Assembly (NCBI GenBank): GCA_026419785.1
Contig: JAODTK010003176.1
Location: 162,501 to 226,500, forward strand
DNA: 64,000 nt
DNA from: Sclerodactyla briareus
Taxonomy: Eukaryota > Echinodermata > Holothuroidea > Dendrochirotida > Sclerodactylidae
Direction of reading: 5' to 3'
Shown piece after piece: positions 23,200 through 34,889 of this stretch. Position 1 is the first letter of the stretch. Each line of letters begins with the position of its first letter. A model generated the notes under the pieces. The model was not told the DNA's origin. It made no database searches and was given only the letters and a program-made list of their open reading frames with translations. The position numbers and the translations under genes were made by a program.

Positions 23200-24580
23200 G
23201 GTCATTTCCTGCAACCCGGGGGCTGTGTGCAGGAAATCCCCTCTTCCAGGTCCTTTCTCCAGCTTTCTACGAACGCCAGACGGCGACCCAGGAGCCCCAT
23301 GGGACTATGTGGAGGATTATTAATAAATTTGGCCTAGCATTGCACCATGGAAATTGTCATCCCCCTACATTTGTGATGCCTCCGCCGCCTCACTACCGCT
23401 GACTATGCCGCCGCCTCTCCATGGTGTATCTGCGTTGTTGGTTGCGTCCATATGCAATTCTAAGTTGAATTATTTCTTTCTACACGAGGGCGTCACCATT
23501 TTTTCAGCTTCTTTTTATGATTTAGGGCTAACACGCCAGCCCCATTTGATGTTAGCGTCCTGGGACTCTGAATTTACAGGTGTGTATAGTATAGGACATA
23601 ACGATTAACATAACGGCATTGTTCAACGCCCATGCCTGCTACTGTATTTGGTATGTGTCAATTGATCTGCCTTCGCTAAGCTATCGTATGAATGTCGGAA
23701 AACGCATGAGAAAACAGAACTACAAGATTCTCAATTGGATTATATAGCGCAGTTGGTTCACTGTTAAGGCGGAATTCCTCACTGGAAAGCCTTGTCATCG
23801 TGTTACTGATTTTTATTATATTTTGGACGACTCATTTTTTGTATCCCTTTCTTCATATGCATTAACGTCCTCATGAGATTTTCTCTCGGTTAGGATATAT
23901 CTTTCACTATTGTGAGTCAATTAAAAAAATGTTGGTATACCGTGGAACAAGTGTTGCGAAATGGTCTTGCCTTAAAGGTCTTAGGCCAATGAGTTCAGTT
24001 CCATGAAATTTGGGTCGTTGAACTGAACGTGGGGATGGGGATGTGGTAGCCGTGGATCACGAGACTATACCTCCTGCAGCAAGTCGATTCGAAGATGCCC
24101 CTTGTTAGGCCCAAATCATTCTGCTTCGCGACGAGCAGTTCGCTCTGCGTAGAAAGAAAACTTACTTAAGTTACTAACTTAACCCTTACTACTACGGTTA
24201 CCTGTTACCCTAGAATTGATAAGTTTTTGGAAACGATCCAAACTGATTTGAAGCACCAGAGGCGCATATTTTGCCACGGTAGGAACACAACTCATGAAAT
24301 ACTTCAGTGATCCGCGCTAACTGGTGATGGTGTGAGGCGTGGTTTGCCATCTCTCTAACAGAAGATTTCTAACCCTTGACCCGCCCTCTTTATTTTATAA
24401 CATTGTTGCATTGTCGACGCAAACAGGGGGATTACAGAACGAGTGAGGGGGAACAATGCCTTTCCTATTTTATGTTGTTTTTAAGGATTCTATGGGAGGA
24501 ATATTTGCTTCCTGTATTTGGTAAATGAAAAAGTGTGACCCTGTTGATAGGGGAATTGAGAAATAGCAAGCCCAGTAAAC
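23200..24580. other. Unannotated stretch
   Basis: No gene, RNA or repeat family recognised. Tandem TTACTTA words occur around 24,160-24,190 and again around 25,070-25,105. Confidence 0.4.
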
Positions 24581-24589
24581 AGATGAAGT

Positions 24590-24870
24590 GGGGACTCGAG
24601 TCGGACTCGAGTCGCGATTTTCATGACTTGAGACTCGACCTGCATTTTTTAGAATTGACTTGTGACTTGACTCGGACTTGTAGCCGTCTGACTTGCGACT
24701 TGACTCGGACTGACTTGTTGCCATTGCAAGTCGGGAGTCAATTTTGGGGTGATTTTTTTTTTTACCGTGACAGCTTCGCTAAACGCGAAAAGACCTTGAC
24801 TTGTGACTTGACTTTGACTTCGACTAGTTAACTGAGACTTGACTTCGACTTGAAGAAAGTGACTTGTTCC
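24590..24870. repeat. GACTTG/GACTCG hexamer island
   Basis: Repeated words GACTTG, GACTCG and GGACTTG cover about 280 bases, including a near-palindromic GACTCGAGTCGGACTCGAGTC at the start. Short unique spacers and a poly-T run break up the array. The open frames through it encode only Thr-Ser-Gln or Leu-Thr repeats. It resembles the GAGACC islands in design but not in motif. Confidence 0.75.
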
Positions 24871-25569
24871 CACCTCTGTCAGTAAAGATCTAGCTACGCC
24901 CCTGGGTATCGTTAAATCACCGAAACCTAAATGCTGCGTGAAAGGGGCGCACCTTTCCGATTTTTAACCTTTCAGGACCCTGTTGGCATACTGTTTGGTA
25001 TACTGTTTATTTTTACAATCCCATGCCGTAACCGTGCGAGTACTTGGAATTCTTTTATGATTTCAAGTTTTCTTACTTACTGACTTACTTACTCCTTACT
25101 TACTGGACTGCCACTCGGTGGCCTAAGCTGTAACACCGTCATCTAGCGCGGAGCTAAACTATAGATCTCATGTCTGGTTCGCCGAAGCAAATTGGAGCAT
25201 GTTTGGTTAAACATAACTTCCAGATGGTTTGAAACGGTAATGCCGTGTGTTATAAGCTGTTCGTGCATGGGCTCCCACTCATAGCCTATCAGCGATACCC
25301 AACATGCACAGGCAACGTAAAGATTGCCCAGAAATAAATACGCGTCGACGAGTGTACACGGACCATACGACTACAATATGGTGCCCTATGCATGTTGGTT
25401 ATTCACATAGCCGACATGTGACATTTGCCTTATGGGAACTGTAATAAGTAACTGTACTCCTCGCTCACTCATTGACTTTTATCGTAACCATTGAACCACT
25501 TGTCACACGTGGTGAGATGCTATAGCCCTATGATATATTTGAGGAAGGATTGGTTTGTGATAGGAACAA

Positions 25570-25785
25570 TTATATATAATCAATATGAAACAAATTCAAT
25601 GCCCAGATCTCGAGATGCATTCCCTTAGGTTAGTTGCAATTTCTTTGCCTGCTCCCATCTCTTGTCTGAGTGCCCAGCAGGAGGCACCCTGTACCATTTT
25701 TTCAGTCTTTGGTATGACCCGACCGGGGTTCGAACCCTGGACTCCCGAGGTGGAAGGCTGCGCTCTACAATTGTTGCAACCAATC
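25570..25785 (-). mobile_element. tRNA-derived SINE
   Basis: On the minus strand the head reads TTGTAGAGCGCAGCCTTCC, a D-arm/A-box-like segment. It is followed after a normal tRNA distance by CCAGGGTTCGAACCCCGG, an excellent B box with a paired T arm (B box at 25,727-25,737). A body follows with GGTACAGGGTGCCTCCTGCTGG and a tail rich in A/T. tRNA-related head, unrelated body and AT-rich tail define a SINE. The partner LINE is not known. A functional tRNA is unlikely because no acceptor stem pairs across the arms. Confidence 0.6.
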
Positions 25786-25981
25786 GGTTTTGACCAGGTG
25801 ATAATTGATGAAAAGACAGATTTACATCAAGGGCCACTTGAAATGTGGAGATTACCCCCTAAGACCGGACGACAATTAAAACATTGTGGGTGTTTAGATG
25901 TACTATATTAACTTAGATTGCCTCTTAGGCCACCGTCCAATTCCAACTCTTGAACCCCTCCGCAGGTCAGTCACCACTGTT

Positions 25982-25982
<1 letters not shown>

Positions 25983-26021
<39 letters not shown>
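25983..26021. repeat. Poly-C tract (39 bases)
   Basis: An uninterrupted run of 39 C, followed by an A-rich stretch (AAAGAAAAGAAAAAAAAATAC). It is the longest homopolymer in the window. Its exact length in the assembly should not be trusted. Confidence 0.95.
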
Positions 26022-26559
26022 ACCAAAGAAAAGAAAAAAAAATACAAAATTATCTCCAAATCGTGGCTAGGCCTCTCATCGGGTGATGATTCCTGAAAAA
26101 GCCCCATGAGCAGCAGCTGTTAGCGGGGCGTGTGTGGCTTTATAATTTCAAGAAATTGTCAAATATACCACATGTCTTGAGGAATAGCTAAAATAGATGG
26201 CGCCTTCACTTCACAGATCAAACGGCGCCTGCCATGTTAAAACATAGCCGGTATCTCGAAGCAAGCACTCTCCCAGAGTTAAAATATATGAACAAAAGTC
26301 GAGAGAGTCACATCAACATGTGGATGTTGTGCAGTATCACCGAGTGAAATAGAAATAAGCGAAAAAGATGCGGAGCATTTCTATTACATTACAACACATA
26401 TTTTATTATGTGTTCGCACAGCGCACTGAACCCGTGAAGGTGTTTCCTTCGCACTGATGAAATTCTGGTAGGATAGATATTATGGTGTCCAATGTTTTCG
26501 CTGTAAAATGTTAGAAGTTTTTTTTTTTTTTTCAATTTTGATAACATTATCGTTGGTTG

Positions 26560-26830
26560 TTGATACATCTAACGTTGAGCCCGATTTGAAACATTCAGTG
26601 CCCGGTCGTTTCGGGGAGACCGGTATACATTCAGCGCTGGTCGTTATTACATTTACGGTGAGTCCGATTAATCACATTTAGCGTTGTAGCTGTGATATTT
26701 TACGATGAGACGATTTAAGACATATGACGATTTAAGACAAATCTACGGTGAGTTCGATTCATTACATTAGCGTTCAACTCTAATACTTTCACGTGAGACG
26801 ATTAAGAAAATACGTTGATATTATTACATT
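26560..26830. repeat. Degenerate tandem repeat upstream of a GPCR gene
   Basis: Phrases of the type ACATT(CA)GCG-TGGTCGTTATTACATTTACGGTGAGTCCGATT recur four or five times with divergence: TTGAGCCCGATT, GGTGAGTCCGATTAATCACATTTAGCG, GGTGAGTTCGATTCATTACATTAGCG, CGTGAGACGATTAAG. The spacing is about 60-75 bases. Confidence 0.55.
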
Positions 26831-27045
26831 CACGATTGCTTGCTTAGTGTATATTATACGTTCCTATCATATTCAAAAACGGTGATACCCCTTTTCTTTT
26901 CGTATGTGTGAAGGAGGCGCGATCTCGTCGCAAATGTGGGTGCACTGTTAGATATCAATGTTGGAATTGATACATTATTGTTGTATACATAAGTTTAAAC
27001 ACACATAGGGGTGACTCCACAATATAATTCTTTCCCTCTTCACAG

Positions 27046-28520
27046 CAACCCACCAATCGACGAATTTGATCTCTAAGTCATCGTGTCATTCGTTGAGATG
27101 TTCAGAGAGTCCCCGCCTGGACAGCTGTTCGTGTCACCCAGCCTGTTATTTCTTCAATGACTGCTGTTATGATGTTGATGGGCACTATAAAAGGTTTGTA
27201 CCGAGTAGCCAACGCCTGCCACGCTCCAATCCACCAGCTCAGTCTGTTTCAGTTCAGTTGCTCGAAGAAGATATCACCGGCAACAGTATTGGATGTATCG
27301 TCATGTCCGCCTCACTGGGAAGGACCGCGGCCTGCTTGACCCAGAACAGCAGAATTGGAAGGCTCGATGACGGCCTGATAGCGATTCCTGTGGTTTCGCG
27401 CGTTTCCGGTGTCACCTTCAAGAATGTCTTTTGTGCGTTCTGTAACGAAGAATCTCTGAATACCTTGCAACCTTGGGGATATGACGCTGATTGCCAAGAC
27501 GACCCGAGTACCTACGCATGAACTATCTTGAGTAGGTGATGTTCATGCTACCCACTGCTCGAATATACGCTTCGCGCCAATACAGGACTACGAGATAAAA
27601 CATAACTACCAGATTCCATGTTTCACAGGAATGTACAACGAGAGCCTGCTAGAAACCCAGCTCCTATCAAATGGACCACACAGTAGCAGTTTAGGCCCTG
27701 AACCATCAGTCCTATGCAAAAACACTTACGCTCCACTGCCGGTGCTGGCAGAGATTCGGAAATATTTCACTGCGCGAGAGTTCCTTGCCGGAAGAATGAT
27801 GTATTAGATAATACCATGCCCAGTGCTGAATATGGGCATATTTCCAATGTTCCCAAACGTACTTCCTCCACCGATATCGGTCATCTTGCTAGATCTGACA
27901 GAACGAATACTTTTGTAGCAAAGATGAAATATTCGACGATATAACTGGGACATGTAGAAGGTTACTCTGTCCAAATCGGTAAATTTGGGTGAAAGGACTT
28001 GCTCCCAATTCAGCTGCACGACGCACCACTGAATGGATAGTTCTCCACGTTATTGCAACCTTGGCCGATATTCAAAATTTTTTGTGCGTCCCGTGGGATA
28101 CAGACTTTCCACTCGTGCCTGCGCTCTTGTGGGATATTGAACCCGCCGATCTGCTTGTAGATTCCTGAGCAATCACCAACGAGTATGAGTCGGCAGTTTC
28201 AAGCCAACATCACGTATTCATCATATCTTATCCTACGAAAAATATGGTTCAGCAGTCGGATCAATTACCTGCGTCACGCTGGTCCCTGCTATTTCCTTAA
28301 AGAAATACAAAATAATCGATAACGGAACACGATTTGAGGTCCCGACTGTGATCGCGTCTTGAGTGGATAAGTGAAAAGATATAGACATTGCCTCATTATT
28401 TCAGGAGAATGACAACATAGTTTCGCAGGACGGCAATGGCACCGAGATTGACTTCTCGACCGTAATGATAAAGAACACAATGACGTTTTCATCGAATGGT
28501 ACCGGTAAACCAGCCGTCGC
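27046..28520 (+). CDS. Methuselah-like GPCR 1: ectodomain exons
   Basis: Extracellular part of a family-B, Methuselah-like receptor. An exon starts after a good acceptor (TCTTTCCCTCTTCACAG, ending 27,045). It opens with a somatomedin-B-like cysteine cluster: CHSLRC, then CSC, then C....DCC, the DCC pair being the hallmark. A second module ends SRVSGVTFKNVFCAFCNEES, the 'F-K-N-x-x-C-A-x-C-N' signature that recurs in this receptor group. A further piece at 27,902-27,980 reads FCSKDEIFDDITGTCRRLLCPNR. Frames change at about 27,300 (the DVSSCPPHW piece lies in another frame from the rest) and after 27,521. The signal peptide must lie further upstream and was not found. The ligand is unknown. Frameshifts may be assembly errors or decay. 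Confidence 0.7.
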
Positions 28521-28529
28521 ATGTATCGA

Positions 28530-29440
28530 ATCAGTAATAGGAGTGGATGTGTCCCAATGTTACTGCCTGTGCAACGATATCCCTCCATTCGTCAGACTTT
28601 TATCCACTGAGTAGTAACTCAACCATTCTCGTCTTCATCAAGAACACATCGATCAAGCTCACGCCGGACAAGTACACGCGAAAACAGGATGGGACGATCG
28701 AGACATGCAACTTCTTCGGTTCAACAGCCGGGACAGATGTTGAGAGTTGGTACCAATCTCGGAGATACGCTGTTCTCACTTTTTTCGGATGTGTCCTTTC
28801 CATCGCTAGCTTGATGTTTAGTCTGATAACCTACTGTGTAATTTCGAATCCTTCGTTTCGCCATCCGTAAGTTTCTGACGATGGTTCTTTGTCTAAACCT
28901 TCTAATAGCTTCTATAAGCTTCCTTCTGGTGTCGTATCTCCAGGAGACTCTCCTCCTCTGCAGTCTCGTAGCGTGGTAATTCATTCTTCATTGGGGTGCG
29001 GTGTTCTCTTCACTAGTTCGGTAATTGGGGTCCATTTCATGCACACATTCCAGTTTAAGCTTCGTTCCTCAAGGCGGTATTAACAGCCCGGTCAGCCTTC
29101 CTCAATCTTGCACTCTCGACGCGATACCGGTGTTAATCAGTATTACTACTCTGGCAGTCTCGAGTTTGTTTTCTGATTGGGACGTTTTCTTTCGGGAACG
29201 AGCTGCGATGTCTTGTTGGCGGAGAAAAGGTTTTAACATGGCCTTTCTCTTACCTTGTGGTATCAGCGTATGCTTCAACTTTCTGCATTCGTCTCTGCGT
29301 GATTGTGGCCATACTCATTCAAGCGAAAGGTCGACAAACCCTTGTGAGGAACAACATAGCTCAGGCAAACAACCAGGCGACGTTCGTGCATCTTACTGAA
29401 GGGGAGTGCACTGGGACCGCAAAGCCCCAAAAACGGACAT
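28530..29440 (+). CDS. Methuselah-like GPCR 1: stalk and TM1-TM5
   Basis: Membrane part of the same receptor. 28,547-28,740 encodes CPNVTACATISLHSSDF and a stalk ending GTIETC, the last ectodomain module. It has several N-glycosylation sites and no GPS cleavage motif, which separates it from classical adhesion GPCRs. TM1 is YAVLTFFGCVLSIASLMF (about 28,768-28,848), ending at PSFRHP. TM2 is FLTMVLCLNLLIASISF, one frame over at 28,874-28,936. TM3 is present but broken. A hydrophobic helix, FSYLVVSAYASTFCIRLCV (29,242-29,325), fits TM5 and leads into QAKGRQTLVRNNIAQAN, a typical third intracellular loop. There are at least three frame changes. Confidence 0.7.
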
Positions 29441-30502
29441 GACCAATAATTTTTTTCAAGATATGTTGCCGGAAAAACACAGTCCATCACTAGGCAAATA
29501 GCATTGAACCAATTTGTTCTATACACATGAATCAGAACAGAAACAGTAATCAATGAAGACGTGTTAGGGTAGTTGAAGTATCACAATTAGAGATAAACAC
29601 GTCAGTAATTCTCTGCTCAAGTACTGTAGAAACTAATTCTACTTCCTATGGTTTGGCATTTAGCTAGCTTGTCTATGGATGACAAGATATATCTGAGTTA
29701 AAGAGCTTCAGATAAATTGTGAATTCGAATTCTAGTACGAAGGGCTTTATTTATAGTACTTTTTTTTTTTTTTTTAGCAATGCCTGCCACTTAGGTTGAC
29801 GGACGTCATCCAAACATTTCGTTCGAATTTCTCTGGTGGTCACGATGAAGTGCGTCAAGAGTGAGCATGCAGAGCATGTCTTGTCTTGTCTTGTCTGGTA
29901 CTATGAGAACACCAACTGTTGGTTAGCATATCACTGCATATGCGTACTATATCTAGCACGGTTTCGTCAAATCATCACTGCAGTAAAACGCATGGAGCGT
30001 CATGACACATTTTTTTGTTTAAGACGGTGAGAAACAACCTTTCATCGATCCGAAGCGGATTCGACAATACCATGTTAAAAAATGTCTGCAAGGACACAGA
30101 TAGGATGAGACCCCCCCCCTTCAGTCAGAGCGGAGAGTGGTATAACCGACTAAACCGACCTTCACTGCTGATCAGTGAGATGTTCTAGTATCTTGCTGGA
30201 GCAGATCATAGACCTATCGAGCAATCTAAAGGCCCGCGCCAGCTGTCGTGAGTTCCTAGTCATTGGTGCGACATCATTGTGAAAAGTGTTTCCGAAAGCC
30301 AGTTATATTCAGTAAATTTTTAAAAAAACGATCTCTACGGATAGATATTATCTCTATAATCTTAGTCTTGTGGATAATGATTCCAACGTACGTCTTTGTG
30401 AAGCCAAATACTTGATAAATTAGGAGAAATACTCCGTTCGTGGTCTTAACGTGGGTCAATGTGTGTAATTGTAAAATATTCTGCTGGCATTCTTTTTCAC
30501 AG

Positions 30503-30830
30503 ATCTCGACAATCCTCGGATCTACCTGGGCTTTTCGATTCCTCCTTTGGCGTCGTAACGAGGCCAGGCGGTTTGGTTTCTATCTTTCACTGCTTGACTC
30601 CTTCCACGGGGTTCCTCCCTCTCCCATGTCGTTCATTTTCCGGGTAAGACCTGGCGTCTCTGGAAACACAGCGATAGAAGGTGGAACCATGAATCGCTCA
30701 GTCTCGAAATACACGGGGTTAACTTCGGCCACGCCGTTGACCACCCGGTCCAGGCTCGGGTTCCCCAATGATAGCCGTGCAATTGTAGCTTCTACGCACG
30801 GATCACAGGCTATACGACTACTAGAACTGT
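30503..30830 (+). CDS. Methuselah-like GPCR 1: TM6-TM7 exon
   Basis: The acceptor CATTCTTTTTCACAG ends at 30,502, and the exon opens in frame with ISTILGSTWAFRFLLWRRN, the TM6 block (family pattern 'LG.TW.F.FL'). A TM7-like LLDSFHGV follows, then a frame change and a C-terminal tail that includes MNRSVSKYTG. The paralogue on the other strand has the equivalent exon at 36,955-37,350. The intron before it is about 1 kb. Confidence 0.65.
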
Positions 30831-31157
30831 ATCAAATTCTGTGGAAATTATTAAGGCACCTTTGATTTCATCAACTGCTTGTTGTTGCAAGCATTGGAAT
30901 GTACCTCGAGTGCGTGTTGACACGAATACCTCACCACCGATTCACCAGGCACTGCCTCCACTAGCAACACGTATTACTCTCTCAAACGGTAATCCTTGGA
31001 TAGTTCTCTGAAGTAGATTGCGAAGAATCGCAAGGTCGTAATGAAATTGCTTGCCAAGCAGAGACCCTATTCGAGGCATGACAAGGGTCAACCCGAGACT
31101 GCTTTTTTGTGCCAGATAATTGCCTCCCCCCTCGTTCGCCCCTGCTCCACTACCTCT

Positions 31158-31200
31158 GCACAGGTGTGTGTGTGTTGTGTGCTGTGTGTGTGCGCGTGCA
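31158..31200. repeat. GT microsatellite
   Basis: Interrupted GT repeat (GTGTGTGTGTTGTGTGCTGTGTGTGTGCGCGTG). Confidence 0.9.
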
Positions 31201-31209
31201 CCCCACTCG

Positions 31210-32130
31210 TAACACGATAAAACTGCGACCCATCGGATGATTGAATGCTCATACTTCTATGTTGTTCCCCATTTTAAGTACATTAACTATTGTTCTGGGT
31301 TCAGTCAAGGCACCTGAGTCACCAGCTGCTCCAGAGTGGTTTGTCAGATCAACTTGAAACTTGGGTATAGGTTTTTTTTTTGGGAGTACGGAACTATGTT
31401 TTTGGGTGGAGCGGTGGGTTACCCTTTGGTGAAAGAATGGAAAATTTTGGCAAAAAGAATATATGCTTCCACCTTTATCTTGTAAACACGGTTACTCTAC
31501 CCCATCTGGAAGGTTGAAGCTCATACTTCGTACGTGTGTTCCCCATGATGAGTACATGAACCCTATTGTTTCGGTCAGAGGTGAGCTGAGGTCACCGGAG
31601 GTCCAATGTCTGATAACCTTGTAAACACGATAACTCTTGAATGGTGGTTCGATCAAGTGATATTTGGGTTACATAGCTCTCTTATGGGGAGTACAGGAAC
31701 CCTAGTGTTTTGGTGTAGATCGGGGGGTTACTTTTAGTGAAAAATAGAAATGTTGTGAAAAAGCAATATTTTGGCCAAATTTTAGCTTGTGAACACAGTA
31801 ACTCAAACCCCATTTAGATGGAATGAAGAGCTCATATTGGGTATGTGCGTCCCCACGATGAGTACATGAACCCTATTGTTTTGGTCAGCCCAGAGGTCAT
31901 CAGAGGTCAAAGTCTGGAAACCTTGTAAACACGGAAGTCCTGAATGGTGGTTCGATCAAATTGAATTTGTATAAGCTTTCTTATGGGGAGTATAGGAACA
32001 CTTCTGTTTCTGCTTTAGATTGGGGGATGTTGGTCGAGAAAAAAATAAATATTTTGCCAAAATTTAGCTTGTAAACACGGTAACTCGATCTCATCTAGAT
32101 GGATGAAGCCTATATTACTTCATTGGATAT
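31210..32130 (+). repeat. ~300-bp tandem repeat, three forward units
   Basis: Units carry, in order: AGCTTGTAAACACGGTAACTC; ATCTGGATGGATGAAGCTCATAC; CCCCATGATGAGTACATGAA; CCTATTGTTTTGGTCAGAGGTCA; AAAGTCTG and AACCTTGTAAACACG; GAATGGTGGTTCGATCAA; TTCTTATGGGGAGTACAGGAA. The landmark CCCCA(T/C)GATGAGTACATGAACC occurs at 31,548 and 31,852, a 304-base period. It starts about 400 bases past the end of GPCR 1. Confidence 0.85.
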
Positions 32131-34290
32131 CGTATATAGTTAAATATCATTCTCCCTGTGGGTATTCTCAGGTATGGGTATCTGTCACAACCAGTCGCTT
32201 GTGCCATCGACCTCCTTGTGTACTTGACGATGTTTGAGAGCGACTGCTTTCGCTACGGTTCAGCGAGCAGTGAGCGCTGGCTGGCAATGATTAGTAAAAA
32301 CATTGTAGGTATTCTAGTGGGCGTTTTCCGACGCTCTGTTGAAGAGTGTACGCGATATTCGGTGTTTTTGTTTTTTTCTCTTTGTACGGCACAGTGAGCT
32401 CCGCGTTGTTTTGGAACCTGTATTTTAGGCGTCCATCTCACCCTATTTTTGGAGTATGGAGACCGAATTTTCAAGCACGGAACCGTCCAAGTCTTTTCCC
32501 TGTTTATAGCCCTGCAATAATTACTAGCGTCGAGAACACCAAATTTGGAGGGTCATTGTCGAGTAACAATCTTTTTGATTTCTGTTGTTTGAGAGGAAAC
32601 TGGGACGGCCATAGAGCATGGACTGAATTCCAGTTTGACGTACGGAAGGAACGGAACGGCCGTCTCAACTCACTCATTTAGGACATCGTCGATGTCGGAT
32701 CCTGCGCACACTACTTTGAGTATGTATACTAAATGGAACAAAAATGGAGGCCTGAGTAGAACTGCTCGGACGTTTGTAGCCAAACCTTAGGAACGAATGA
32801 ATTGGAAGTGAAATATAAAGGACGAAATAAAATGCTGTATTGAACGATGAAGGTATACAGTGAATTCATCGAACATACGATTCATGTACAGCGAATATGG
32901 GAGGAGATATTTCATATACATATATGTTAGTTTTGATGTTGCAAGAAAAAAACTGCTGTTCTTTCACTATTATAGTCTTCTAAACTGACTCTTCATTAAA
33001 CCGAGACAGTATTACAGCTCTAACTGTCTAACCACTCGTTTTGGCATTATTCTTAACTAAAGGCAGTTTGAGTCCGTACATTCAAGGTGTGTTGGGTCCT
33101 GAAGTTCAGTCTTTGTAGTTGTAGAGCAAAATGGCTTTTGCCGATTGCAAAGTGTTGCTGTCACGGTGTGTAACCCCCCCCCCCCCCCCCCTCCCCATCT
33201 ATCCCGCCAATGGGCGGGTCACGTCATTTTTGAATAAGTATGATAAATCATGATTATGAGAATTGTGCACATATGTACTTCTCCTGATATAGACGACAGA
33301 TGGTCATGTGACATTCAATAAACAATCTATTTGTATCACGATTGTGTCCCAGTAGCCGTATGGACCACGGGGAAGGGAGATCGGTCCCATGCCAGAAATT
33401 AGAATGAATCAGCGGACAATAGTGCTACACATTCGAACCGAAAATGGAACAGTTTCTAAAATAGAAGAAACTTCAAATAAATGATATTAGAATTGTTGAT
33501 TTATCGTCTTGAAATGTGCCCCATTTTTGTGTGCAGTAGTGATTTCTTTCAATGGAAAATCGGCAGAATTCAGGCAAATATCATTCTGGCGTTTTAATGG
33601 TATTTGGTTAGCCTTAATGTTGCGAATAAATGCCATGCACCAGTGGTGAGTTTTGATGTCTGGACCAAAATCCCCCCCTCCCCCATGAGATGATGATGAA
33701 ACATCTAGAAATTTGACAGGCCGCGTTCAGTTTTCCGTGTTAACGACTGGTGAGGCCCGAGCCTGTGCGCGTTCGTGATTAACAGGTCCGAGAGATGTTG
33801 GGGAGATTGGATCACACATCCTTCACCCCTGGGAACAGATTGGTGAAGGAAAAGAAGTTAACGAACTACCAGTTGAACACACAATTTGCAGCGTAGCTCA
33901 TATAGTTTCCAATACCTAGGGCAGTCATGGAGCGGCAAGTCTCCGCAGTTTGATTCGAATGCCCGTTAAGTGCAGTCATGGTTGGTACTAATGAGTTTCA
34001 CTATCCCAGCATATCAATAATTACTACTGCTTGCTGTCAAAAATACAAGTAAGATCAACCAGCGTGACGCTCACTTCCACAGCCTGGTCTTAAAAACCTA
34101 CACTGCAGGAGGGAATTCCCGTCCCACGCGAAGCTTTACTTGGGTCCCACAAGTCAACGAAGTGAACCTCTTCCAGATGACCAGACTAATCCGTCACTCA
34201 AGAAAACGCCATCAGCCCATTGGTTCTAGTCTGGACTGATTGTGTTCACGAATAGTCATTTTGGCCAAGAACAATCCGGAAGTAAGGGCA
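32131..34290. other. Intergenic, no gene seen
   Basis: The space between the two tail-to-tail receptor genes. Open frames at 32,158-32,681 are unsupported. An 18-base C run lies at 33,174-33,191. Nothing else is recognised. Confidence 0.4.
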
Positions 34291-34299
34291 AAGGTAATT

Positions 34300-34880
34300 T
34301 GAGGTCATTATAGTCAAAGTTTGAAGTTCTTGTGAAGAGGATAAGTCCAGTCATCCAGTGAAAATTGGGTGTGTAGCGTTCTTGTGGGGGGTACAGAGCC
34401 TTATTGTTTTTGGAGCAGGAGAATTGAAACATTGAAGAAGTGATATCTGGCAATTTCAGCTTGTGAGAGCATAACTCGACCTCCTGGATGTATGACGCTA
34501 TACTTGGGGATGGGTTCCCCATAATGAGTTACATGATCCTATTGTTTAGGGCCAGGTCAAAGGTATCTGAGGTCATTATAGGTCAAAGTCAGAATGCTTG
34601 GTCTAATCAAGTGAAAATGTGGTGTGTAGCTTACTCATCAAGAGTACAGAAAACCTATTTTTTGTGTAGACCAACAGTCATTTGGGGGGAAATTGTGGAA
34701 ATTGTGAAAATTGATATTGGGCAATTTAACTTGTGAAGATGCAAACTTGACCCCACCTGGATGGATGAGGCCACGAAGTCCGAATGCCCGGTTCTGATCA
34801 GGTTGAAGTTGGTATGCAGAATTTATTATGGGAGTACAATACCCCATTAATGTCGGTTGTGGGGAGTTTGGGGAGGAATT
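34300..34880 (+). repeat. ~300-bp repeat, two forward units
   Basis: Same family as 31,210-32,130, more diverged: AAATTGGGTGTGTAGCGTTCTTG, CTTGTGAGAGCATAACTCGACC, TTCCCCATAATGAG and CTATTGTTTAGGGCCAGGTCA. Confidence 0.8.
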
Positions 34881-34889
34881 AGGAATTGC

